A stretch of DNA of 7,662 nt from Lachnospiraceae bacterium (GCA_017483425.1 JAFUWM010000299.1:1-7662); one strand, 5' to 3'; shown: positions 1-7,341, numbered from the stretch's first letter. The notes: a model not told the origin generated them from the letters alone. Translations and numbers: made by a program.

Positions 1-820
1 AGAGTGCCATTCCGACATACATGGTTATCCCCGCTTTATTGAGACTTTTCCATGCGGCAAGCTTGTCACTTGACATCGTGGTCGTACCTGCAGCGCCGTA
101 ATTATCTGTCCAGTATATCTGGGGCGCTATATAGTCTATATATCCGGGGGTTGAAAGCCATGTAGCGACATCAGCGCCGGATGCCATGACGTTCTGGATA
201 TTGCCCTGCGGAGCTATGCCAAATACCTTGCCATGCGCCGCGCTTACCTGATGCACACGGGATACCATTGAACTGATATTTGCCGCGCCTACAGGCGGGA
301 AATAATCATCAAAGTGAATTCCGTCAACTGCGTATTTGTCAAGTATCTCCGTAACTCCCGCGACTATATTGTCATTGGTCGCAAGAGCGGCATTACCCGT
401 TATCACGCCATTTCTATAGCCGTAAGGATTTATCCATGCATGTATCTGAAGTCCGGACTCATGCGCTATGGCAACCATATCCGCAAGGGGATCAAAGCCG
501 GGATCCACACCCAGAAGCATCTGAGAGCTCCACGGATAGATACTTGAAGGATAGATCGCGTCGTTATGGCTCCTTACATGGACAAAGATCGTATTGAGTC
601 CCTTTGATGCCGCAGTCTGACAGATTGACCTGAAAGAAGCGTCATAATCAGCCTGCCCTTTTCCTCTGAGGTAAGTCTGCTGGTCAATAAATGAAAGCCA
701 TACGCCTCTCATATTGTTTGCCGCCTGAGCCTGCTTCGTGCTGAATCCGAGATTGCCGGTCGTAAGCAAAAGCACAACCGCAAGCATTACTGAAATGATT
801 CTCTTAGTGATCTTTTTCAT
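1..820 (-). CDS. Secreted glycosyl-hydrolase-like protein, GHL10/DUF187 family (partial, C-terminus beyond window)
   Basis: The frame is open from an ATG at 820 to the window edge, giving 273 residues. Seen: a basic N-terminus (MKKITKRI), a hydrophobic core at about residues 9-22, and a likely signal peptidase I site after AQA (31-33). No lipobox cysteine is present, so the product should be exported rather than a lipoprotein. The mature part starts with MRGVWLSF (37-44), then shows PWSSQML near 96-102, DPLADM 110-115, HAWINPY 127-133, DGIHFDDYFPP 166-176, FGIAPQG 200-206 and IDYIAPQIYW 228-237. These match, in order, the conserved blocks of the GHL10 (DUF187, YngK-like) TIM-barrel family. 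Acidic residues Asp171/Asp172 sit where this family has a conserved acidic motif; a catalytic role is inferred. Substrate is unknown; a cell-wall or polysaccharide target is plausible. The start is supported by AAGGAG nine bases upstream. The gene lies 16 bases after galT, probably in the same transcript. Any C-terminal binding domains lie outside the window. Confidence 0.88.
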   Translation of the reverse strand, partial: MKKITKRIISVMLAVVLLLTTGNLGFSTKQAQAANNMRGVWLSFIDQQTYLRGKGQADYDASFRSICQTAASKGLNTIFVHVRSHNDAIYPSSIYPWSSQMLLGVDPGFDPLADMVAIAHESGLQIHAWINPYGYRNGVITGNAALATNDNIVAGVTEILDKYAVDGIHFDDYFPPVGAANISSMVSRVHQVSAAHGKVFGIAPQGNIQNVMASGADVATWLSTPGYIDYIAPQIYWTDNYGAAGTTTMSSDKLAAWKSLNKAGITMYVGMAL

Positions 821-829
821 AAAATGTTT

Positions 830-835
830 CTCCTT
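830..835 (-). promoter_or_regulatory. Ribosome-binding site of the GHL10 gene
   Basis: AAGGAG on the minus strand, nine bases before the ATG at 820. It lies just after the galT TGA (839-837), in the 16-base gap, and decides the start of a gene that would otherwise be hard to place because it is cut by the window edge. Confidence 0.85.
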
Positions 836-836
836 A

Positions 837-2357
837 TCATAAACTGTCTGTAAATCGTCTGAAAGCTTTTAAGCCCTCATCTGTCTGTTTGAATACTCCC
901 GCATCCTCCAGAACATGGGAAAATACAATACCTATCTCATCCCGGAGTATGCCGTCAATATTCGACCCGTCTATATTAGCATAATTCTTTTTAAAATCAA
1001 GCACCCAGTCCGCATGTTTTTTTATCGAATCCTCCGATGCCACATCTTTTCCCGAAAGTATATACTCCTTTAACGTATTTATCTCATCCTTTAATCTGGA
1101 CGGCAGGATCGCAAGCCCCATTACCTCGATGAGCCCGATATTCTCCTTTTTGATATGATGCAGGTTATCATGGGGATGATACAGACCCAGCGGACACTCT
1201 TCAGTTGTTATATTGTTTCTTAAGGCAAGATCGAATTCAAAAAGCTCTCCCCTCTTTCTCGCTATCGGAGTGATCGTATTATGCTTTTCACCGTCGGTCT
1301 CGGCAAAAATATACGCCTCCTCATCAGTATAGCCTCTCCATGTATCAAGTATATGTGACGCGAGTTCTATTATCCTGTCGGAATCCTTGCATCTTAATCT
1401 GATCACGGACAGCGGCCATTTGACTATGCCCGCCTCCACATCCTCATAGCCTTTCACGGTGAACTTTGATATATAGTCAGCCCTTGCCATCGGAAACTCA
1501 TAATTTCCACCCTGGAAATGGTCATGAGACAGTATCGAGCCTCCCACGATCGGAAGATCAGCGTTTGAACCCACGGTATAGTGGGGAAATAGCTTTATGA
1601 AATCAAAAAGCTTTCTGAAGCAGGACTCGTCTATCTTCATCGGGATATGCTTTTTATTAAAGACTATGCAGTGCTCGTTGTAGTAAACATACGGGGAATA
1701 CTGCAAAAAGAAGTCCTCTCCGTTAAGCTCTATCGGGATTATCCTGTGGTTTTCCCTCGCAGGATGATTCATACGCCCTCTGTAGCCCTCGTTCTCAGCG
1801 CATAGCTGGCACTTCGGATATGCGGACTGCGGGGCGTTCTTTGCTGCCGCTATGGCCTTGGGATCCTTCTCGGGCTTTGAAAGATTTATCGTTATATCAA
1901 GCTCACCATATGGCGTAGCTGTTTTCCATTTAAGATCCTTTTTGATGCGGTATCGCCTGATATAGTCAGTATTGCAGGAGAAATCATAATACCAGTCGGT
2001 CGCTTCTATTGATGACTTCTTATAAAGTTCGCTAAATTTTTCCCTTACGTATGACGGCCTCGGCACTATGCAGTTCATAAGCCTTGTGTCAAAAAGATCC
2101 TTTGATACCTGATCATCTGCCGTGACCCCGCGTAAGACCGCATCCGATATAAGTCCCTCAAGGATCTTTTCAAGCGCGTCACCGGGGTCGGAAAAATCCA
2201 AAGCTTTATAATCATCCGGCTCTTCATAGGAGTCCATATCCATCACATCAAGGATTAAATTGGTGGAATAAATGCGCTCTTCCTCTGTGATAAGTCCGGT
2301 TTTTAACCCGTATTCCACAAGATCCCTTATATATCTGTCCGTATTGTACCCGCTCAT
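837..2357 (-). CDS. galT: UDP-glucose--hexose-1-phosphate uridylyltransferase, type 2 (GalT)
   Basis: A cytosolic Leloir-pathway enzyme that exchanges UMP between UDP-glucose and galactose 1-phosphate to give glucose 1-phosphate and UDP-galactose. The 506-residue length fits the Firmicutes type 2 GalT family (about 490-510 residues), which is longer than the E. coli type 1 enzyme. Seen: the SILSHDHFQGG block at residues 274-284. Its H-x-H-x-Q core (His278, His280, Gln282) corresponds to the HPHGQ active site of type 1 GalT, so His280 is the likely uridylylated nucleophile. A C-x-x-C pair (Cys183, Cys186) precedes EGYRGR, and FNKKHIPM (233-240) and PLGLYHPHDNLHHIKKENIG (389-408) are further family blocks. 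The ATG overlaps the ppk stop (ATGA, 2354-2357) and has a strong GAGGAGG site in front, so translation is coupled to ppk and the start is secure. No galK or galE is present in the window, so its sugar-catabolic partners must be elsewhere. Confidence 0.96.
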   Translation of the reverse strand: MSGYNTDRYIRDLVEYGLKTGLITEEERIYSTNLILDVMDMDSYEEPDDYKALDFSDPGDALEKILEGLISDAVLRGVTADDQVSKDLFDTRLMNCIVPRPSYVREKFSELYKKSSIEATDWYYDFSCNTDYIRRYRIKKDLKWKTATPYGELDITINLSKPEKDPKAIAAAKNAPQSAYPKCQLCAENEGYRGRMNHPARENHRIIPIELNGEDFFLQYSPYVYYNEHCIVFNKKHIPMKIDESCFRKLFDFIKLFPHYTVGSNADLPIVGGSILSHDHFQGGNYEFPMARADYISKFTVKGYEDVEAGIVKWPLSVIRLRCKDSDRIIELASHILDTWRGYTDEEAYIFAETDGEKHNTITPIARKRGELFEFDLALRNNITTEECPLGLYHPHDNLHHIKKENIGLIEVMGLAILPSRLKDEINTLKEYILSGKDVASEDSIKKHADWVLDFKKNYANIDGSNIDGILRDEIGIVFSHVLEDAGVFKQTDEGLKAFRRFTDSL

Positions 2358-4525
2358 ATCTTTAAGACCTCCTCATCTTCTGTCTGTGCCTCCTCCGGAA
2401 CAAAAACCCTTTCGTTTTTTCTGGCTTCCCTTGATCCCGCAACAGTCTGGGATTCTTTCATGAATGTTTTCTGCGCCCCGACCTTTTGATTTCTTCCGGG
2501 GGTTATCCTTATATAGATACCGTCATCCGTCATGAGCCTTGCCTTTGTATTGTCCGCAAGCTGTATCTGTAATATATGCTTCAGATCGTCTACAAGCTTG
2601 GGATTCTCTATGGGGAATAAGATCTCTACCCTGCGCTCTAAGTTCCTTGGCATCCAGTCAGCAGAGGCACAGTAGATCTCTTCTTTTCCTTCGTTTAAGA
2701 ACCAGAAAATTCTTGCATGCTCCAGATAAGTACCAACTATGGATCTTACCGTTATGTTTTCTGATACTCCGGGTACTCCGGTTCTCAGACAGCAGATACC
2801 TCTTACGATCAGATCGATCCTGACTCCGGCGTTTGAAGCATTGTACAAGGCTTCTATTATATCTATGTCACATAGAGAATTAACCTTCGCTATGATATGC
2901 GCATCCCTTCCGTTTTTAGCATGCTCCGTCTCTCTGTGGATCAGATACAAAAATCTGTCCTTAAGCCAAAGAGGTGCAAGCGAGAGCTTGTTCCATATCG
3001 CGGGCTCCGAATACCCCGACAGCATATTGAATACTGCCGTCGCGTCCTCACCGTAAGGCTCCGCGCAGGTCAAAAACCCGATATCCGTATACTGCTTTGC
3101 CGTGGAGTCATTATAGTTTCCGGTTCCTAAATGAACATACCTTCTCAGTCCGTCCTCCTCACGGCGCACCACAAGCGTGATCTTTGAGTGTGTCTTTAAT
3201 CCCTTAAGTCCGTAAATTACGTGGCATCCGGCTTTTTCAAGCATCTTTGCCCAGATTATATTATTCTCTTCATCAAATCTCGCCTTAAGCTCCACAAGTA
3301 CCGTAACCTGCTTGCCGTTTTCGGCGGCCTGTGCCAAAGCCTTGATTATCGGCGAATCACCGGAAACCCTGTACAGCGTCTGCTTGATTGCAAGCGTATC
3401 CTCATCACGGGCAGCCTCCTGTATGAAACGAACAACCGGAGTAAAAGACTCATAGGGATGCCAGAGCAGAATGTCATGATCCTTTATCTGGTCAAATATG
3501 CTCACATCAGGCTCCATATATTTAGGGAACTGCGGCTCATATTTCTTTTCCTTTAGCCGGTCGAAGCCGGGCAGTCCGTAGAGCTTCATAAGGAAAGTAA
3601 GATCCAGCGGGCCGTTTATAAAATAGAGGTCATTGTCCTTTACCTTAAGCTCATCCTCCAGGATGGCAAGAAGCCTTTTATCAATGCCCGATTCGCACTC
3701 TAACCTTATGGCTACACCCCTCTGTCTTTTCTTAAGCTGCTTCTCGATCTCGCTCAAAAGATCATCCGCCTCGTCCTCATCTATTGTAAAATCGGCGTTT
3801 CTCATTACTCTGAAAGGGTGCGCGCATATTACGTTATACGAAAGAAAAAGCCCTCCGATATTACGCTCGATTATCTCTTCAAGCAGTATGACAGACCTTG
3901 TCCCGTCAGTGCCTTTAGGAAGCTCGATTATACGGGGAAGTCCCGACGGCACCTGAACCATGGCGAATTCTATATCGTTCTCCTCGGTACGGACGAGAGC
4001 TCCTATATTAAGCGTCTTATTCCTGACTAAAGGAAACGGTCTTGAAGAATCTACTGCCATGGGAGTGAGCACGGGATATACGTTTTCTTTGAAGTACGCG
4101 TCAACAAAGGCTTTCTCTTCCTCCGACAGATCCTCATGATGCTTCACGAACCGTAATCCCTCATCCATGAGCTTGGGGAGAAGCATCCTTGAAAAAGTAC
4201 TGTACTGCCCGGAGACAAAATCATGCGTGACCTCAGAGAGCGCGTTTAGCTGCATCTTGGGAGTCATACCGGCGATATCCGGCTTCTTATAACCCGCGTT
4301 TTTCATATCCTTTAAGGATGCGATGCGGATCATGAAGAACTCATCAAGGTTTGACGCGGTTATCGCGAGAAATTTCAGTCTTTCAAAAAGCGGAAGTGAA
4401 GTATCCCTTGCTTCTTCAAGTATTCTCTCGTCAAACTGCATCCATGAAAGCTCCCGGTTTATATAGAGCTTTGGATCCCTGAGATCGATAGTGTCATTTG
4501 TTTTATTATTGCCGTTCTTTTTCAT
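2354..4525 (-). CDS. ppk1: Polyphosphate kinase 1 (PPK1)
   Basis: Transfers the gamma-phosphate of ATP reversibly onto inorganic polyphosphate chains. The protein has 723 residues against 688 in E. coli. Four regions can be followed: an N-terminal domain (about 17-120, with ELSWMQFDERILEEARD and the ATP-contacting ASNLDEFF, Asn59), a middle domain (about 125-310, LTPMAVDSSRPFPL), and two phospholipase-D-like C-terminal domains (about 335-500 and 505-680). Catalytic residues are intact: His446 in KTHSK matches autophosphorylated His435 of E. coli, His603 in LEHARIFWF matches His592, and Arg386 and Arg416 match Mg-binding Arg375 and Arg405, all with a constant offset of 11. SADWMPRNLERRVEILFPI (621-639) is a further signature. 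Residues after about 680 form a charged tail absent from the E. coli enzyme. The start (ATG at 4525) overlaps the ppx stop in TAATG and has GAGGGTG eight bases upstream. The gene order is ppx then ppk, the reverse of E. coli. Confidence 0.97.
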   Translation of the reverse strand: MKKNGNNKTNDTIDLRDPKLYINRELSWMQFDERILEEARDTSLPLFERLKFLAITASNLDEFFMIRIASLKDMKNAGYKKPDIAGMTPKMQLNALSEVTHDFVSGQYSTFSRMLLPKLMDEGLRFVKHHEDLSEEEKAFVDAYFKENVYPVLTPMAVDSSRPFPLVRNKTLNIGALVRTEENDIEFAMVQVPSGLPRIIELPKGTDGTRSVILLEEIIERNIGGLFLSYNVICAHPFRVMRNADFTIDEDEADDLLSEIEKQLKKRQRGVAIRLECESGIDKRLLAILEDELKVKDNDLYFINGPLDLTFLMKLYGLPGFDRLKEKKYEPQFPKYMEPDVSIFDQIKDHDILLWHPYESFTPVVRFIQEAARDEDTLAIKQTLYRVSGDSPIIKALAQAAENGKQVTVLVELKARFDEENNIIWAKMLEKAGCHVIYGLKGLKTHSKITLVVRREEDGLRRYVHLGTGNYNDSTAKQYTDIGFLTCAEPYGEDATAVFNMLSGYSEPAIWNKLSLAPLWLKDRFLYLIHRETEHAKNGRDAHIIAKVNSLCDIDIIEALYNASNAGVRIDLIVRGICCLRTGVPGVSENITVRSIVGTYLEHARIFWFLNEGKEEIYCASADWMPRNLERRVEILFPIENPKLVDDLKHILQIQLADNTKARLMTDDGIYIRITPGRNQKVGAQKTFMKESQTVAGSREARKNERVFVPEEAQTEDEEVLKI
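2368..2374 (-). promoter_or_regulatory. Ribosome-binding site of galT, inside ppk1
   Basis: GAGGAGG on the minus strand, ten bases before the galT ATG at 2357 and located within the last codons of ppk1. It is the strongest ribosome-binding site in the window; together with the ATGA overlap it suggests both coupled and fresh initiation of galT. Confidence 0.85.
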
Positions 4526-6057
4526 TACGCATTCACCCTCATAACAAGAAGTGTCGGTGTTACGCCGAAAACCTCCTCAAATGTATCCGTTCTTTCACTG
4601 AATAGACCTTTTTCAAGCAGCATCTTATCTTTAGTCGTGACTTTGATAATAAGCTCTTTATCCTTTAACTGCGCCGAAAGATCCCGTATTGATTTAGCGG
4701 TGTTCTTCGCAAGGCCTGTGGCTACTCTTAAGATCGCGGTAAGCTTTATCATTATTATCTCGTCCTTTGACTCGAACTCAAGAGACTTGAAAGCCTCGTA
4801 GCTTATATTATTGGGATATGAATTCTGCACTATTGTCGCGATCATTATCCTTTCCTTATGCGAGACTCCCATTATCTCCGAGTCTTTTATGATAGCGTAG
4901 GAGGTCTCGGCAGGAACGCTCATGGAAACATATTTACCGACATTCCTCATTATAGCGGCGATATTAAGGAGAGTCCGCTCCCTCGCTCCCATGCCGTGCA
5001 GCTTTTTCGTAGCGTCGAATATTATAAGCGCCGCGTCAGTAAGCTTTGATGTGATAAGGTCAAACGAGCCGTACTTTGAAGCGATATTTGCCGCGGAGCT
5101 TAAGATATCATCCCCGAAGTCATGCAAAGGTTTGATGTATTTTTTTCTGTCGGCAAAATCATAGGCTATACCGTCCGACAGCGAAACCCCGGGAAGATAA
5201 AGATCCTTCGCCCCCGTCATGTTTATTATCTTATCCACGAGAATAGCTGAAGGCAGGAGCATCGCGGCATTGTCCTCCGGTATATGAAGCTTTGCCGCGA
5301 TCTGGTAAGGAGCCTTTACAGTAAGCGCTTTCATTATGTCCTTGTATTCCCTTGCGGTGATGTGTCCCTCGGGGCGTCCTCCGATAGCCTCCATGATGGC
5401 GGACATATAATCGTCTATTATGATAATATTGTCTACCTCGATATCTTTAAGATAAAGCTCCTTGAAATAATCAAGCTCGTTCATTACCATCTCTCCGATT
5501 ATCACCTCGTAATCAGAGTAGACCGGCTCCAGATCCCGAAGCTTTGTCCTGATCCTTAAGGTTCCCAGATGGAGGTTTACGGTAGTTACAAGATGACCCA
5601 TATCAAAGAGGGTGATCTGGCTTGAACCGCCGCCGATATCCACAAAGGCCGTGCCTGTCTGTATATATCTTTCAAAGCCGCTTTTAAGCGCCGCGCCCTT
5701 ATATTCAAGGAATCTCTGCTCGGAATTGCTTAAAACGGACATCCTGATGCCCGTCCTTCGCTCTATCTGGTCAAGCACGGCTCCGGTATTTTCGATCTCC
5801 CTGAAAGCAGAAGTCCCGTACGCAAGGTAATCATTCACCCTGTAGGTGTCCATAGCACGGTGGAAGCCTTTCATGATCTCGCAGAGCTCATCCATCTTTT
5901 CCCGGCTTATCATGTGATTGTGAAAGGTGTCGTTTCCGATATCTATACGGTGCCTGATACAGTCTATCTCTTTCACGCCGGTCTTTCCTCCAAGCTCAAA
6001 GACCTTCATGCAGAGCTCGTATGATCCCACATCGATCGCGGCAAATAGTTTTTTCAT
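4525..6057 (-). CDS. ppx: Exopolyphosphatase, Ppx/GppA family (divergent clostridial form)
   Basis: Expected to release terminal phosphate from polyphosphate; family members may also hydrolyse pppGpp, which cannot be excluded. The 510 residues match the long two-part Ppx (E. coli 513). The N-terminal ASKHA ATPase-like half shows phosphate-binding motif 1, AAIDVGSYEL (6-15), Arg86 in GTSAFRE (equivalent to E. coli Arg93), and motif 2, FVDIGGGSSQI (138-148) with Asp140. The C-terminal half (about 320-510) is the HD-like helical domain, recognisable from LLNIAAIMRNVGKY (363-376) and YAIIKDSEIMGVSHKERI (387-404). Oddities: the usual Asn of DxGSNS is Tyr13, the loop holding the catalytic Glu reads SNSEQR (110-115) rather than GxEEAR, and the HD pair is replaced by Arg-Asn (371-372). 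The gene sits immediately ahead of ppk with a one-base overlap and overlaps the upstream ATPase by ATGA, with AGAGGT as ribosome-binding site. Family assignment is firm; strict substrate is inferred from the ppk partnership. Confidence 0.93.
   Translation of the reverse strand: MKKLFAAIDVGSYELCMKVFELGGKTGVKEIDCIRHRIDIGNDTFHNHMISREKMDELCEIMKGFHRAMDTYRVNDYLAYGTSAFREIENTGAVLDQIERRTGIRMSVLSNSEQRFLEYKGAALKSGFERYIQTGTAFVDIGGGSSQITLFDMGHLVTTVNLHLGTLRIRTKLRDLEPVYSDYEVIIGEMVMNELDYFKELYLKDIEVDNIIIIDDYMSAIMEAIGGRPEGHITAREYKDIMKALTVKAPYQIAAKLHIPEDNAAMLLPSAILVDKIINMTGAKDLYLPGVSLSDGIAYDFADRKKYIKPLHDFGDDILSSAANIASKYGSFDLITSKLTDAALIIFDATKKLHGMGARERTLLNIAAIMRNVGKYVSMSVPAETSYAIIKDSEIMGVSHKERIMIATIVQNSYPNNISYEAFKSLEFESKDEIIMIKLTAILRVATGLAKNTAKSIRDLSAQLKDKELIIKVTTKDKMLLEKGLFSERTDTFEEVFGVTPTLLVMRVNA
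4534..4540 (-). promoter_or_regulatory. Ribosome-binding site of ppk1, inside ppx
   Basis: GAGGGTG on the minus strand, eight bases before the ppk1 ATG at 4525, within the last codons of ppx. It is a moderate match, and the TAATG stop/start overlap would let ribosomes finishing ppx restart on ppk1. Confidence 0.7.
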
Positions 6058-7328
6058 GCTTTACCTCTGATATAATCTATGTACTGACTGGCAGTTCTTC
6101 CTGACAGACCGCCGTGCTCTATCTCCCATTTGTTTGCTTCAAGCAGAAGCTCATCTTCATTCATCTTTATATCATGCCTTTTCGCAAGCTCTTTGACTAT
6201 TATCTTAAATTCCTTTGGACTTGGTTTGCCGTAATAAATCGTCATGCCGAACCTGTGATAGAGGGAAAGCTTCTCTTCCACGGTATCACTCTCATGGATA
6301 TCGTCGTTTTCTCCCCGGTCGAGCTTATCCTTAAAGCCCTCATGTATGAGGTGGCGTCTGTTTGATGTAGCGTATATCAGCACATTATCAGGCTTCTTTT
6401 CCAAACCGCCCTCTATTATCGCTTTCAGATACTTGTATTCCGTTTCCTTATCCTCAAAGGAAAGATCATCCATGTATATGATGAATTTATAGTTTCGCTC
6501 CTTTAATACTGCCATTATATCATTTAAGAATCTAAACTGATGCTTATAGAGCTCTATGATGCGAAGACCCTTATCATAGTAACGGTTCATTATGCCCTTA
6601 ATGGATGAGGACTTTCCTGTTCCCGAATCCCCGTACAGCAGACAGTTGTTTGCGGGAAGTCCCCCTAAGAAAGCCTCTGTGTTTTCAGTAAGCTTTCTCT
6701 TTTGAAGCTCATAGCCTACAAGGTCTTCAAGATTGATATGGGCAACCCTCTTTATCGGCTCTATCGTAAAGCTGTTATCTACGAGACTTTCATGGATCTT
6801 GAACGCTTTGTGCAGTCCGAAAAGTCCCACGCCGTAGTCTTTATAGAAAGCTTCTGTAAGCTCTTTCATTTCATCAGGGCTTACCGCAAGTGACAGCTTT
6901 TTCGCAAGCTCGGATATCCTGTCCCTGATGCGTTTATTAAACATCTTGCCCTCGTCAGTCATTTCAAACGAGGTAAGCGGAGCAAAGCACTCGATCTTAT
7001 ACTTCCTGTCGATGTCCGTAAGATCAAAATAAAACATCTGATAGAAAAGATCCATGTCATGCAGTGCTACTTTATTTATCGTTCCCTCCACATGACCCCT
7101 GATCTCACAGGCCTTTGAAAAGGCATTTTCATTATTTGCAAGGAGGTAAGTGAGGAACATATGCCAGAGATTTCCGGTAAAACCCATATCCATGGATACG
7201 CTGACTAATCTTCCTGCCGTGTCATAGGCAAGAGCAGTGTTGCCCTCACCTTCAAAGAGCGTCACTAGATCCTCCAGAAGAGCTTTTGATTTGAAATTTC
7301 TGTAAAGTATCAGTTCATCGGTTATCAT
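6054..7328 (-). CDS. AAA+ ATPase, DUF815 family, function unknown
   Basis: The C-terminal part (about 195-424) is a DUF815 AAA+ module: NLEDLVGYELQK (199-210), then PANNCLLYGDSGTGKSSS with Walker A at 233-240 (Lys239, Ser240), Walker B FIIYMDDLSFE (282-292, Asp287/Asp288), sensor 1 IYATSNRRHLI (318-328, Asn323), EEKLSLYHRFGM (351-362), and a sensor-2-like GLSGRTASQYI (407-417, Arg411). This run of motifs is diagnostic of DUF815. The first 190 residues are mostly helical in appearance, show no motif I recognise, and form an extension not part of the ATPase core. No signal peptide or membrane segment is seen, so it should be cytosolic. The cellular role of DUF815 proteins is not established. 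It starts 11 bases after pheA and overlaps ppx by ATGA, so it is probably made together with Ppx and PPK1; a link to polyphosphate is an inference from context only. Start ATG at 7328 is supported by AAGGG eight bases upstream. Confidence 0.93.
   Translation of the reverse strand: MITDELILYRNFKSKALLEDLVTLFEGEGNTALAYDTAGRLVSVSMDMGFTGNLWHMFLTYLLANNENAFSKACEIRGHVEGTINKVALHDMDLFYQMFYFDLTDIDRKYKIECFAPLTSFEMTDEGKMFNKRIRDRISELAKKLSLAVSPDEMKELTEAFYKDYGVGLFGLHKAFKIHESLVDNSFTIEPIKRVAHINLEDLVGYELQKRKLTENTEAFLGGLPANNCLLYGDSGTGKSSSIKGIMNRYYDKGLRIIELYKHQFRFLNDIMAVLKERNYKFIIYMDDLSFEDKETEYKYLKAIIEGGLEKKPDNVLIYATSNRRHLIHEGFKDKLDRGENDDIHESDTVEEKLSLYHRFGMTIYYGKPSPKEFKIIVKELAKRHDIKMNEDELLLEANKWEIEHGGLSGRTASQYIDYIRGKA
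6063..6068 (-). promoter_or_regulatory. Ribosome-binding site of ppx, inside the ATPase gene
   Basis: AGAGGT on the minus strand, about five to six bases before the ppx ATG at 6057, within the end of the DUF815 ATPase gene. It supports the ATGA-overlap start of ppx. Confidence 0.7.
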
Positions 7329-7336
7329 ACGGTAAA

Positions 7337-7341
7337 CCCTT
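7337..7341 (-). promoter_or_regulatory. Ribosome-binding site of the DUF815 ATPase, overlapping the pheA stop
   Basis: AAGGG on the minus strand, eight bases before the ATPase ATG at 7328. Its first two bases are the last two of the pheA TAA stop codon (7342-7340), so ribosomes terminating on pheA sit directly on this site. This supports the chosen start and continuity of the pheA transcript into the ATPase gene. Confidence 0.7.

Noticed and set aside
314..547. Plus-strand 77-codon open frame
   Set aside because: It is antisense to the GHL10 gene, whose conserved blocks (HAWINPY, HFDDYF) are read from the same bases on the minus strand.
821..836. Possible terminator or promoter between galT and the GHL10 gene
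   Set aside because: Only 16 bases, fully accounted for by the ribosome-binding site and spacer; no hairpin with a T-run.
2739..3056. Plus-strand open frame of 105 codons opposite ppk1, with overlapping smaller frames at 2539-2823, 2897-3130, 3221-3556, 3633-3956 and 3818-4030
   Set aside because: They lie fully antisense to an intact, motif-complete ppk1, lack convincing ribosome-binding sites and show no recognisable protein features; they are by-products of the codon use of the opposite strand.
4858..5830. Plus-strand frames opposite ppx (4858-5049, 4922-5164, 5284-5559, 5612-5830)
   Set aside because: Overlapping one another and antisense to conserved Ppx sequence; no family resemblance in the translations.
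6114..6893. Plus-strand frames opposite the ATPase (6114-6365, 6702-6893)
   Set aside because: Antisense to conserved DUF815 motifs and without initiation signals.
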